A stretch of 64,000 bases of DNA. It comes from Pseudomonas serbica. GTDB taxonomy: Bacteria; Pseudomonadota; Gammaproteobacteria; Pseudomonadales; Pseudomonadaceae. The translations under genes were made by a program, and so were the position numbers. The notes below the pieces were generated by a model that did no database searches, had not been told where the DNA came from, and saw only the letters and a program-made list of their open reading frames with translations. This document shows, one piece after another, positions 51,101-59,333 of the stretch. The DNA lies in contig NZ_JAQIYM010000090.1 in assembly GCF_028823535.1 (NCBI RefSeq), forward strand, positions 930,001 through 994,000, in the 5' to 3' direction. Positions within the stretch are counted from its first letter, which is position 1; every line of letters starts with the position of its first letter.

Positions 51101-51156
51101 AGTATATCGAGATAACGAATGATGTCAATTGATAGTCATTGGTTAGCATAGCCAAT
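51101..51156 (-). promoter_or_regulatory. Minus-strand promoter and nearby palindrome
   Basis: On the minus strand TTGACA (51128-51123), a 16-bp spacer and TATACT (51106-51101) form a good sigma-70 promoter. Ten bases upstream lies ATTGGTTAGCATAGCCAAT (51138-51156), a near-palindrome that may bind a regulator of either divergent unit. Confidence 0.7.
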
Positions 51157-51238
51157 CGAACCGTAGGGGGAATGTGTACATGATCTTATTTTGATGGCAG
51201 AATATGAGCCAATATCCACACGAAAAGACTGAAAACTC

Positions 51239-51808
51239 ATGGAAGATTCGGCGACCATCAACAACGTTTTCTTTGCTAAGCGGTTTGGTGAGAGATTCAC
51301 CCAAAACTATGCTGACATCTATGCTGACGTGCCTGGGACAACTGTCATCTTTGAGTTCGGCAACCTTTCGGACGATCAGGTTTTAGAGCTTTTTTCCAGC
51401 CTCAAGGAAATTGTGTGCCCTGCGGGCACGCTTTGCATGCTTAATATTGCTTTTGTGTTGCCAACGAATGAGCTGATCGAGAAATGGGCGCCGACCCTAC
51501 TGCCAATCGTGGAGGCGCATAAGATTGATGGTCACCGGCTCCCGCTGGGTACTGTCATCGCCACGTTCTTCCGACAGGCAGAAGAAACATGGTCTTCCCC
51601 AGGCTATAAACTGCTGAGGTCTGGAGAGGACGTCATTAGCGTTCGAACAGACTACCAAGCCTCACAGGTCGTTTCGAGGTGGAGTCACTTACTTCGGGTC
51701 TCGCTTTATGACCACCTGGTGTTACGGTCGTCCAATCCCATTTACGCTGCATCTAGCAAAAAATCTGACGTGAGATTGGCGCAGTATAGGGAACAACGCT
51801 CCCGGTGA
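51239..51808 (+). CDS. Hypothetical protein (189 aa)
   Basis: A mixed alpha/beta soluble protein (T-V-I-F-E-F-G-N-L, then L-C-M-L-N-I-A-F-V-L-P). No motif is recognised. The start lacks a strong ribosome site. It is a single-gene unit closed by a terminator, with no link to its neighbours. Confidence 0.65.
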   Translation: MEDSATINNVFFAKRFGERFTQNYADIYADVPGTTVIFEFGNLSDDQVLELFSSLKEIVCPAGTLCMLNIAFVLPTNELIEKWAPTLLPIVEAHKIDGHRLPLGTVIATFFRQAEETWSSPGYKLLRSGEDVISVRTDYQASQVVSRWSHLLRVSLYDHLVLRSSNPIYAASSKKSDVRLAQYREQRSR

Positions 51809-51821
51809 TATGCAATAAAAA

Positions 51822-51842
51822 CCGCCCGGAGGCGGCTTTTTG
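51822..51842. terminator. Terminator between convergent genes
   Basis: CCGCC and GGCGG pair around CGGA and run into CTTTTTG on the plus strand. The A-run upstream gives a T-run on the minus strand too. Confidence 0.8.
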
Positions 51843-51853
51843 TATGATGCATC

Positions 51854-52705
51854 TCAGGGAGCGGGGGAGAATTCCTCGTCCGTGATTGTTCGAATGGCCT
51901 GCGCCGACAACTGTTCAACGTGCTTGATCTGTTCCTGGCTCTGCCAAGGCAGCAGATCACCGCCCAGCTTGGTGAAGGTACGCAGGTAGCGAACGTACTC
52001 ACTGTCAACGCGGCCCTCGACTTCCGGCCCGTTCTTGCCGTGATCAATCAAGTGTTGGCGGTTGCGCCGGTATTTATCGTATTCGTTGATGGTCATCAGC
52101 GAGGTCATGCCGTACTTGGTCTCACCAAAGCCCCACAGCGGTTGATGCATCACTTGCAGGATATGGTTGCCCATTTTGTGCTTTGCCTCGATGCCCGTAT
52201 CGTGGCTGAGGCCTGTGTGCATGGCATGATGGTCGAGAGGGCCGGGCTCTTGCAGTTGGGCTTCGAACACGCGATTGCAGATCAGTTGGAGGTCGTGATC
52301 GGTGCCTTTGACAAAGCCGAACAGGGCGTAGCTGCACTGACCTTCCGGAGTGTCCGGGAGAGGTGTCTTGACCAGGGCAATTTCGCCGGCTGGGATGTTC
52401 AGTTGCGGAATGCTGAACACTTGGCGTGTGAGCACTTCGTTGAAAGTCAGCGCGGACAGTGGGGAGGGGCGGTAGGCCTCCCAAGAGCCCTCATCCACCT
52501 CGCGGGCAGCCAAGGTGTTCTTCAGGTCGATCAACCGCACCAGGCCACCTTCAACGGCTGGGTCGATGATGATTTGGTGGGCACTGAAGTCAGGCAGGTC
52601 GCGATCCATCGTCACCACGCCGGCAACAGTCGTCATGCCTGGCTCTGAACACATCTTTGGATCAACTACAGCAAATTGAATTTTCAATGGGAAATTCCTC
52701 GTCAT
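51854..52705 (-). CDS. Hypothetical protein (283 aa)
   Basis: Start at M-T-R-N-F-P-L-K-I-Q-F (52705); an in-frame ATG at 52738 is also possible and neither has a clear ribosome site. Contains H-H-A-M-H and a G-H/S-H-D-T-G-I-E-A-K-H-K-M-G-N-H series rich in His, and a long helical C-terminus. The His cluster might bind metal. The family is not recognised. Confidence 0.65.
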   Translation of the reverse strand: MTRNFPLKIQFAVVDPKMCSEPGMTTVAGVVTMDRDLPDFSAHQIIIDPAVEGGLVRLIDLKNTLAAREVDEGSWEAYRPSPLSALTFNEVLTRQVFSIPQLNIPAGEIALVKTPLPDTPEGQCSYALFGFVKGTDHDLQLICNRVFEAQLQEPGPLDHHAMHTGLSHDTGIEAKHKMGNHILQVMHQPLWGFGETKYGMTSLMTINEYDKYRRNRQHLIDHGKNGPEVEGRVDSEYVRYLRTFTKLGGDLLPWQSQEQIKHVEQLSAQAIRTITDEEFSPAP

Positions 52706-52854
52706 TGTTTCCAGTGTAGAGGTGCCGACATTGGCCATTCAACAGATGCGCTCTGGAAGTACAGGGGAATGCCAAAGTAGTTGCGCCAACAAAAGAAACT
52801 ACTGAGAATGGCTCCAGTTGCACCATCACCTGCGCTTAAAGCGAGGATCTCCCC

Positions 52855-53106
52855 ATGTCCAAAGAAATGACCGAAGTTGTCGCAACTGCAGAACAGCCCA
52901 AGTCGTGGTTCGGCCACGACAGCGTTTTGGTTCCAGTGGTAACTGCTGCCTACATGGGGGCTGTCACCCAGTTGGGCCTGTTGATTGAACACCCGACGCT
53001 GGAAGCCAAGGTTTGTCTGATCATTGCCATACTTGCACCACTGGTTTTCCCTGTCGGTGCTATGTGTGAGGAGCTCTCGGAAAAATGGAAAAAGCGAAAA
53101 GCGTGA
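52855..53106 (+). CDS. Small membrane protein (83 aa)
   Basis: Two hydrophobic segments (about residues 25-43 and 52-69) and a basic C-terminus (E-K-W-K-K-R-K-A), consistent with a hairpin inner-membrane protein with both ends inside. It overlaps the next gene by 22 bases. No family is recognised. Confidence 0.65.
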   Translation: MSKEMTEVVATAEQPKSWFGHDSVLVPVVTAAYMGAVTQLGLLIEHPTLEAKVCLIIAILAPLVFPVGAMCEELSEKWKKRKA

Positions 53107-53414
53107 CCATGGAATATGCGGAGAAGGTCAAAGCCCTTCGGGACTGGAGTGGGGAAGTTGTGTCTGAGGTTCGCAGGGCGCTGAAAACCTGCGATGAAGA
53201 CCTCTTTGTGGCTGCCGGGCTCCTGCGCTATGAAGGCTGCCTGGTTAGCTCACCGAACCCAAACTGGGCGCTCGACAAGGCCAAAGCCAACGCTGCTGAC
53301 TTTGTTCTGAGCGATGAAGGTAAGTTGGTGTACAAGCCAAAACCAGTTTCGTCCCCGCGATTGAGTGTTTCCAGGCCGGTGGTAGAAGACTCAAAATTCC
53401 CTGGCGAACGCTAG
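53085..53414 (+). CDS. Small protein with UBA/TS-N-like motif
   Basis: 109 residues; ATG 53109 is an alternative start. V-K-A-L-R-D-W-S-G-E-V-V-S-E-V-R-R-A-L, then D-E-D-L-F-V-A-A-G-L-L-R-Y-E-G, matches the three-helix N-terminal domain of elongation factor Ts (V-K-x-L-R-x-x-T-G...C-K-K-A-L). A Pro/Ser-rich tail follows. It may bind EF-Tu or another protein through that fold. Its overlap with the membrane protein gene suggests a shared job. Confidence 0.65.
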   Translation: MEKAKSVTMEYAEKVKALRDWSGEVVSEVRRALKTCDEDLFVAAGLLRYEGCLVSSPNPNWALDKAKANAADFVLSDEGKLVYKPKPVSSPRLSVSRPVVEDSKFPGER

Positions 53415-53434
53415 AAGGCTCCCTGCTCGATGAC

Positions 53435-53469
53435 GGCCAGCCATGTTCCTCACGCGGATGTGGCTGGCC
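53435..53469. other. Inverted repeat between convergent genes
   Basis: GGCCAGCCA (53435-53443) and TGGCTGGCC (53461-53469) are perfect 9-bp arms with a 17-base loop, directly abutting the stop codon of the minus-strand gene. It may help end transcription though no T-run is present. Confidence 0.45.
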
Positions 53470-54942
53470 TCAGAGGTTCAGGTCTTGGCTAAAAAGCTGG
53501 CCCAACTCAGGCAGCGAAAGGCCTTTCATGTCTTTGACATTGATCCCGCCGTCGATCAACAGACGCTTTTCCGCCAGGCTTCGATCAGCGAACTGGTTGC
53601 AATCAAGCGTGTGGCTTAGCGTGAGCATCTGCACCAGGCTCTTCAATCCATTTTGTGCGTCTCTGTCCAGGCCAGGCTTATTGGATTGGCCAGCGACATG
53701 GTTGGGCGTGCAGTAGCTGGCCAGCCCATCGAGAACGTGGTTAACCAGGACTTCTGGGGTGAATCCTTGGATTTGCTGTACCGGAAACTGAAAGCAACTC
53801 ATCTTCCTGAAGGCACTGAGTTGCGAGAAGCCTAGATCGCCAGCAGGAATCTCCATGATCTCCTTGGCGATTTTGGCCAGGATCAGCTCAGGGTTGATCA
53901 AAAGCTTTTGATAGCTCGGAAGATGGTGGACAGAGGCGAGCATGGATTCAGCATCGTCTTCAGGCACTATGTTCAGAAGTAAAATGGCACTTTCATGCAC
54001 GGGTGCGAAATCTTTGCCGGTGAATTTCTTTTGAAGAAAGGGGAGCAGTACCTCGGGCTCGGGTAGCATGACCCAAGGGTTCTCGGTGAGAGACAGTAGG
54101 GCTCGTTTAACCGTCGCCCGTGTGGCTGGGTTTGGATGGACGGCGCAGTAATCCACCAGGGCTTCAGGTACTTTTTCGCCATGGATAGAGCGTTCTAATA
54201 ACAACTCCCACATGGCGTAAAGCACTGTGTCTTTTTTGGCGACGTGCGAGGTAAGCATCCCCGAGCGCTGCAAGAAATCCATCATATTATTGTTTGGTAA
54301 GTGTGATGGTTTTTCTAACCTATATAAGATCGAGCTAAAGTCATGCTCCGGTAAAGTGATGCTTCCATCATATTGCTTGCTTGCTAACTTTCCCTGCCTC
54401 TCAATTTTATTGCAAGGCCAATGGTGTGAAAGCTCTGTATGGATCAACGCCATCGTGTAGCGACTAGTGACGTCCTTGAAGTCCTCAAGCTCTTCATGGC
54501 GTGAATTAAGCTTAGAAAAAATCTGGAACAACTTAATGTTGAAATCTGTCTCGTTAACGGATTCACCAGTTGCCGTTGTCAATGCTACAGGATAGCTATC
54601 GTCAGTTGAGCCGAGATCTGGCGCAAGGATATCTTGAAGTTGAACTTCATGATGGCCCATTATTTTAAAGAGTGCATTGTCAGAAAGGCCGAGTTTTACG
54701 CCCACCATGAATGGAATCAAGCGGCCTGGCACATTGGTCATCTGATGCCCGCCATAAGTCAATCTGTAACCTACGGTACTTTCAAATAGCAGCGGAAAAA
54801 GTTTCTGCTGATCCTGGCTCAGCTCGTAGTAATTGGTGTCCGGATGCTCAGGGATTTCTGAGGTTCCATTTTCCACGTACCACGCTTCCGTGATAGCTAA
54901 TAGATCAAGTGCTTCATTATCATCATCGAGGTCGTAGGACAT
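53470..54942 (-). CDS. DLGL-tail protein, subfamily G
   Basis: 490 residues. A paralogue of the next minus-strand gene, sharing the N-terminal A-x-x-W-Y-x-x-N-G, R-R/Q-R-S-G-M-L/F, Y-x-M-W-E-x-x-L-x-R and a closing L-I-D/M-x-G-[IL]-[ND]-V-K. It ends G-Q-L-F-S-Q-D-L-N-L, with Asn for Gly. Function is unknown. Confidence 0.85.
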   Translation of the reverse strand: MSYDLDDDNEALDLLAITEAWYVENGTSEIPEHPDTNYYELSQDQQKLFPLLFESTVGYRLTYGGHQMTNVPGRLIPFMVGVKLGLSDNALFKIMGHHEVQLQDILAPDLGSTDDSYPVALTTATGESVNETDFNIKLFQIFSKLNSRHEELEDFKDVTSRYTMALIHTELSHHWPCNKIERQGKLASKQYDGSITLPEHDFSSILYRLEKPSHLPNNNMMDFLQRSGMLTSHVAKKDTVLYAMWELLLERSIHGEKVPEALVDYCAVHPNPATRATVKRALLSLTENPWVMLPEPEVLLPFLQKKFTGKDFAPVHESAILLLNIVPEDDAESMLASVHHLPSYQKLLINPELILAKIAKEIMEIPAGDLGFSQLSAFRKMSCFQFPVQQIQGFTPEVLVNHVLDGLASYCTPNHVAGQSNKPGLDRDAQNGLKSLVQMLTLSHTLDCNQFADRSLAEKRLLIDGGINVKDMKGLSLPELGQLFSQDLNL

Positions 54943-54988
54943 GGGAAACCTTTGCTAAATTATAAAAGTTTATTGGTTTATTTTTAGA

Positions 54989-56470
54989 TCACAAGCCCAT
55001 ATCATGAGAAAAAACATCACCCAGATCCTGCAAAGTCAGCCCCGGCAGTTTCTTCACGTCGAGACCCATCATGATCAGGTCTTTTTTGTGGGGCGAGCTT
55101 AAGTCATGGAAGTAGGAGTAATCGAAGTCATGGTGGCAGGCCAGGACTTGCACCAGGTCTTTCAGACCAGCACGTGCATTCCGGTCGACCTCGATCTTCT
55201 CTTCAGTTCCGTTGTCAGGATAGGTGAATTGATCAAATGCTCTCAGCATGTGCGTTACCAATGATTCAGCAGTGCCTGGTCGTAAACGCTGTGGCATAAG
55301 AGTGAGTAAAGGTAGTCGACGCCAGCAGCTGAAGTGGGAATATCCCATTTGATGAAGCGGGACGTTCAAGACTTCTTTGGCCAAGCGACTGATGAGCTCG
55401 CTGTTTTGATTGCAAATCAGCTTGTACGCAGCAGCGTCTCCATCCTCGGCACTCATACCTAGAAAGTCTTCAGTACGGTCGAGACTCATGAGGTTCAGCT
55501 TGAAGACGTCGCTGTTGAAAATATCATCAATAGCACAGTCGACAAGTACATCCTTCAGGCGCTGAATGGCATAGGCCGGATTAATGGTAGAGTCGTAGCT
55601 ATCTATGCTAATTGATTTGAGCGCCCTTCGAATAACCGCTTGATCATTTCGGTCGGTGGCGTTTCCGCACGCCAGGAACAACTGCAACGCCATAGGACGG
55701 TCAATTAGCAGACGTTTGAGTGTGGTTTCCCACATACCGTAACTGGCGGATCTCTTACGAATCAGATCTTCATTGAACATGCCTGATCTGCGCAAAAACT
55801 CTAGTGCGCTATTTTCTGGAAAGCAACTCGTGGAAGATACTTGTTCGATAAATTCGTTGAACGCGGTGTAATGTGGAACCGTATATCCACCGTTTTCAGC
55901 AATGATATTGGCCACCTTTTGTAGTCTTGTGCTGTTCCAATATGATGAATCATCACTTTGAAGAAAGGCTATAGTCATTTCTTCATTGTAGTTATTGGAT
56001 TCGTAAGCATTATTCAGTAATGAACGACCCTTCGGCTTACTATTTAAGGCTTTTATCAATGAGTTATAGAGGTCTTGAAGATTAAAATCCTTGCCTGAAT
56101 GCGCTTTAAACAGTGGTTCAGTTTCATCGCACGTCATACTACGAAAGTGATCGGGTTCAACCTTGTGATGCAGCATCAGATCAAGAATTTTACTATCTGA
56201 AAAGCCATGTTGGATTGCCGCAATAATCGGCGTCATTTGGATTGAGATATATTTCAGTGTCGACTTACTACTGAACCTTATCGACTGGTTGTTTTTGCCA
56301 TTTTCTGCTCGCTCTTGAAATAATACGGAGTAGTCTTTCAGACCTTGGTCTGCGTACTGCGATTCAGTCAAATTAGGGATCGGTACAGGGCCGTTGCCGT
56401 GATACCACTCAGAGGCTAATTCATAGGCTTCGCGACCATAGTCGGTCACATTAAGATTTATTTGGCTCAT
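54989..56470 (-). CDS. DLGL-tail protein, subfamily G
   Basis: 493 residues, upstream copy of the pair. It ends G-D-V-F-S-H-D-M-G-L, the only copy with Met. The region from 55900 to 56350 is clearly AT-richer than the surroundings. Only 46 bases separate it from its paralogue, so they are probably co-transcribed. The long R-x-G-L-K-[DS]-L-V-Q-[VM]-L block near the end is shared with that gene. Function is unknown. Confidence 0.85.
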   Translation of the reverse strand: MSQINLNVTDYGREAYELASEWYHGNGPVPIPNLTESQYADQGLKDYSVLFQERAENGKNNQSIRFSSKSTLKYISIQMTPIIAAIQHGFSDSKILDLMLHHKVEPDHFRSMTCDETEPLFKAHSGKDFNLQDLYNSLIKALNSKPKGRSLLNNAYESNNYNEEMTIAFLQSDDSSYWNSTRLQKVANIIAENGGYTVPHYTAFNEFIEQVSSTSCFPENSALEFLRRSGMFNEDLIRKRSASYGMWETTLKRLLIDRPMALQLFLACGNATDRNDQAVIRRALKSISIDSYDSTINPAYAIQRLKDVLVDCAIDDIFNSDVFKLNLMSLDRTEDFLGMSAEDGDAAAYKLICNQNSELISRLAKEVLNVPLHQMGYSHFSCWRRLPLLTLMPQRLRPGTAESLVTHMLRAFDQFTYPDNGTEEKIEVDRNARAGLKDLVQVLACHHDFDYSYFHDLSSPHKKDLIMMGLDVKKLPGLTLQDLGDVFSHDMGL

Positions 56471-56593
56471 GGACGCCCCTCTTTTGAAAGAGTATGAGGT
56501 ATGCGTCCAATTTGCAGCAAGCCAGTGGCACTGGCGGCAGATCCGCCAAGTCGCATGCCTGGCGGCTTTCCCTTAGGGTCTGAAGCTTGGGGA

Positions 56594-57109
56594 TTAGCTC
56601 GGGATCTTGGGTATGTCGGCGCAGGTGAGGCCCGGTAGTAGCGTCTCCCAGTAAACCAGTTTGAGATCAATATCGGTGATCGACATACCGCTGTAGTTGG
56701 TGATTTCCCAGCGCCCATTTTTCAATTGATACAGAAAAGTCACGTTCGTGATTTTTTGCCACTCTTTGACATTGAGGCCACCCAGGGTTTTCTCATGGAA
56801 CACGCGGGCTGACTGACCAAGGTTTACCTCGAATGCGCCTGACCAGGTGACCCCATTCAAACGTTGATGCTCTTCGATTTCCCTTGGGAACATGAACTCA
56901 GTTTCTTTGAACTGGCCGCTGAACTCGATGAACTCAGAATTCCTGGTCTTCGCATAGGTCTTGCCATTGCATTGGGCAATGTAGGTGTTGAACGTCGATG
57001 TTGCCTGCCTGATCGCTTCGGCGTCGACATTCTCGGCAGCAGGAAGGTGTTGTGTCATAAAGGCCGCAGAAACAGCGACCAAAGCGGCAAAAAGCGAACT
57101 GCATTTCAT
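56594..57109 (-). CDS. Exported hypothetical protein
   Basis: About 171 residues from ATG 57109 (open frame starts at 57190). M-K-C-S-S-L-F-A-A-L-V-A-V-S-A-A-F is a signal peptide with likely cleavage after L-P-A-A. The mature protein has two Cys (A-Q-C-N, L-T-C-A-D) that could form a disulfide in the periplasm. No family is recognised. Confidence 0.7.
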   Translation of the reverse strand: MKCSSLFAALVAVSAAFMTQHLPAAENVDAEAIRQATSTFNTYIAQCNGKTYAKTRNSEFIEFSGQFKETEFMFPREIEEHQRLNGVTWSGAFEVNLGQSARVFHEKTLGGLNVKEWQKITNVTFLYQLKNGRWEITNYSGMSITDIDLKLVYWETLLPGLTCADIPKIPS

Positions 57110-57263
57110 CCGTGTCATTCCGTGTGTGAGATTCAGAGCGTTGCGCTCGTTTGGTGGCGCCATTCTGCCAGCAACGTCATTGCTCGCCAAGGCAATTCAT
57201 GGCTAATGTTTGGCGCGTTCCCTACAATGTCGAATCTCAAAAAACACTAAAGGGGCGACCTCC

Positions 57264-57788
57264 GTGAAACACAGCGAATTCCACATCGGCCTTGATTTCT
57301 ACTCGAACGGTGGGTTCCCTTACCGCTGCACCGACGTTGGCCAGCGCACAATCACCGCAATCTGCCTGGATAAAACCAGTGGCCAGTGGTACGCCGGGCC
57401 GCCGTACCCGGTGAAAGAGGAGATTTTTGACGAGCTCAAGATCAAGGGGTGCTTTCTCAACGAAGTCGATGCCATCAGGGAAGCTATCGAGGAGAGCGAG
57501 AAGGGGATCATGCCGTCGTACCCCAGCAGCGCCATGAGGCGTTTCATGAGCGCCCGGACAGACGCGGATTATCTCGCCTATCCGGACAAGCCGTTACTGC
57601 GCCTGAACAAGGTCATGGACGGTGAGATAATCCATCCTTATAGCGTGATCAAGCGGGGCGAGTTTTGGGGCGTGCTGTGCTACCTGCCGTTCGAAGATGA
57701 GTATCAGGAGCTGGACGAGTACTTCTTCCTGACGCTGCCCCTCGCCACGGAAGAAGACTACCGGCTGCGCAAGGCCATCAAGGGCTAG
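57264..57788 (+). CDS. Hypothetical protein (174 aa)
   Basis: GTG 57264 with AGGGG upstream is chosen over an earlier in-frame ATG. The protein begins M-K-H-S-E-F-H-I-G-L-D-F and has a beta-rich N-terminal half with W-Y-A-G-P-P-Y-P, typical of small plasmid proteins of unknown function. No catalytic motif. Confidence 0.65.
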   Translation: MKHSEFHIGLDFYSNGGFPYRCTDVGQRTITAICLDKTSGQWYAGPPYPVKEEIFDELKIKGCFLNEVDAIREAIEESEKGIMPSYPSSAMRRFMSARTDADYLAYPDKPLLRLNKVMDGEIIHPYSVIKRGEFWGVLCYLPFEDEYQELDEYFFLTLPLATEEDYRLRKAIKG

Positions 57789-57845
57789 ATCGTACTTCCC
57801 CGAAGGGGCTGGGTTTACTGTCAGCCTCAACACGAAGATATTAAA

Positions 57846-57895
57846 TTGACATCAACCTGTTTCTGGTTAAACTAACCCCACTTAACCAGAACAGG
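57846..57895 (+). promoter_or_regulatory. Promoter with flanking inverted repeat
   Basis: TTGACA (57846-57851), 16 bases, TAAACT (57868-57873). CCTGTTTCTGGTTAA (57856-57870) in the spacer and TTAACCAGAACAGG (57882-57895) after the -10 are inverted copies with one base inserted. A repressor, perhaps the winged-helix protein encoded downstream, would cover the -10. Confidence 0.75.
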
Positions 57896-57904
57896 GTTGC
57901 CAAC

Positions 57905-58450
57905 ATGCAGATTTCCCTTGAGACCGTCGCCAAGACCCAGCACCTGATCGGTAGCGAATTCGGGCGCCAGACGTATCACACCCTTTACGACCTGTTGTCT
58001 GAACAGCCGCTGGAGAAGCTGGTGGCCATCTCGGCAGCCAACATCAAGCGTATGGACGCTACCTTTGCCCGCGAGTCACTGGTAGCCCTGGCAAAGCGTT
58101 TCCAAGGGCAGCGGGTGTTGTGCCTAATCGACTTCGATGATCGTGACCACCTGGACAACTGCAGCTATGCCGCGCAAAAGGAAGAAGTCACTTTTCTGGC
58201 CTGGCAGGGCTCTGAATATCAGGTCGTCGGGCAGCCGATTTCTAAGTCCTGGCTGCGGATTCTAGACTTTGTGCAAGCGAATGGTAGCTCGACCACCAAC
58301 GACGTAGTGAAGGCTCTAAGCATCAGCGTCCAGAATGCGGGAGGGACTATGAAGAAAATGGTTGATCAGGGTCTGTTGGTTCGCAGGGACGGTGTCTCCC
58401 TCACCGGTGGTAGTGAATACCACTATCAGACCGTAAAACCGCCTCGGTAG
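57905..58450 (+). CDS. Hypothetical protein with C-terminal winged helix
   Basis: 181 residues. The N-terminal part is helical, with F-G-R-Q-T-Y-H-T-L-Y-D. A small beta/alpha middle (V-L-C-L-I-D-F-D-D-R-D) follows, and the last 70 residues (W-L-R-I-L-D-F-V-Q-A-N-G-S-S-T-T-N-D-V-V-K-A-L, K-K-M-V-D-Q-G-L-L-V-R-R-D-G-V-S-L) form a winged helix. It probably regulates its own promoter through the inverted repeat. Target genes are unknown. Confidence 0.7.
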   Translation: MQISLETVAKTQHLIGSEFGRQTYHTLYDLLSEQPLEKLVAISAANIKRMDATFARESLVALAKRFQGQRVLCLIDFDDRDHLDNCSYAAQKEEVTFLAWQGSEYQVVGQPISKSWLRILDFVQANGSSTTNDVVKALSISVQNAGGTMKKMVDQGLLVRRDGVSLTGGSEYHYQTVKPPR

Positions 58451-58529
58451 CTGAGCAAGGGAAGCTTGCCTGGGCAGGTGCGCACCTCGCAGAATGAAGG
58501 TTACCGCACTATAAAGCCGGAGCTTACCC

Positions 58530-59333
58530 ATGGATTACAACAAAGAAAAAGCCCTCAAAGTTCTCACGAACGTCATCGAGAAGGCTTTTGCAGCCGGCCA
58601 TTCGGTAGCCTTCGGTGATGCTCAGTACGTTCAGCGCCGCCGTGGTGAAGAGATCGAAACGGAGAACCAAGTCTTCGAGGCATTGGAATCCGGCATTTTC
58701 AAGCTCTGCAAAGTGAGTTACGGCGGTGGGCGAACCGGCGCAGTCGAAGACAGCGAGGTTTACGTCAAGGCCTTTGATCACGGCGACGTCGATCTGCTTG
58801 TCGGTTTCCACCAGGGCGCCATGTCCGTCAGGGACATCGATGAAATGATGGTCGGTTTGACTGCAAAAACAGTCCTGACCCAAATGGTTCGTGAAAAACG
58901 CGGTTCAGTAGGGAGGGAGGTCGAGCAGGCCGAACTCGATCCTCGTGAGAAAGCATTGAAGGTTCTCACCCACGTCGTGACCAGCGCATTCAAAGCCGGG
59001 CACTCTGTAGCCTTTGGTGATAATGAATACGTACAGAAGCGCCGTGGGCAGGAGATCGAAACCGACACTGAGATCCTTGAAACGACGGACTCCGGCATTT
59101 TCAAGAAATGCGTTAGGGAGAGAGGCGGTGTTAAGTCTGACACCTACCTTAAATTCTTCGATCACGGCGACATTGATGGCCTGGTCGCTCGCGAAACTGC
59201 CAAGCTGTCGATCAAAGAGATCGATGAGATCATGATCGGTGTCTCCGCCAAGACGGTGCTGACGGCCTTGGCCCGCGAGAAACGCCGCCCAGCGGTCGAA
59301 TCCGACAACGATGTCGGTGGGTTCACGCGTTGA
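58530..59333 (+). CDS. Hypothetical protein with internal duplication
   Basis: 267 residues made of two repeats of about 125. Each has E-K-A-L-K-V-L-T-x-V, A-G-H-S-V-A-F-G-D, Y-V-Q-[RK]-R-R-G-[EQ]-E-I-E-T, S-G-I-F-K, F-D-H-G-D-[VI]-D and D-E-[MI]-M-[VI]-G-x-[TS]-A-K-T-V-L-T. The strict conservation of F-G-D and F-D-H-G-D hints at an active or metal site. Its stop overlaps a TTG start of the DLGL-tail gene downstream, so it may belong to that operon. Confidence 0.7.
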   Translation: MDYNKEKALKVLTNVIEKAFAAGHSVAFGDAQYVQRRRGEEIETENQVFEALESGIFKLCKVSYGGGRTGAVEDSEVYVKAFDHGDVDLLVGFHQGAMSVRDIDEMMVGLTAKTVLTQMVREKRGSVGREVEQAELDPREKALKVLTHVVTSAFKAGHSVAFGDNEYVQKRRGQEIETDTEILETTDSGIFKKCVRERGGVKSDTYLKFFDHGDIDGLVARETAKLSIKEIDEIMIGVSAKTVLTALAREKRRPAVESDNDVGGFTR

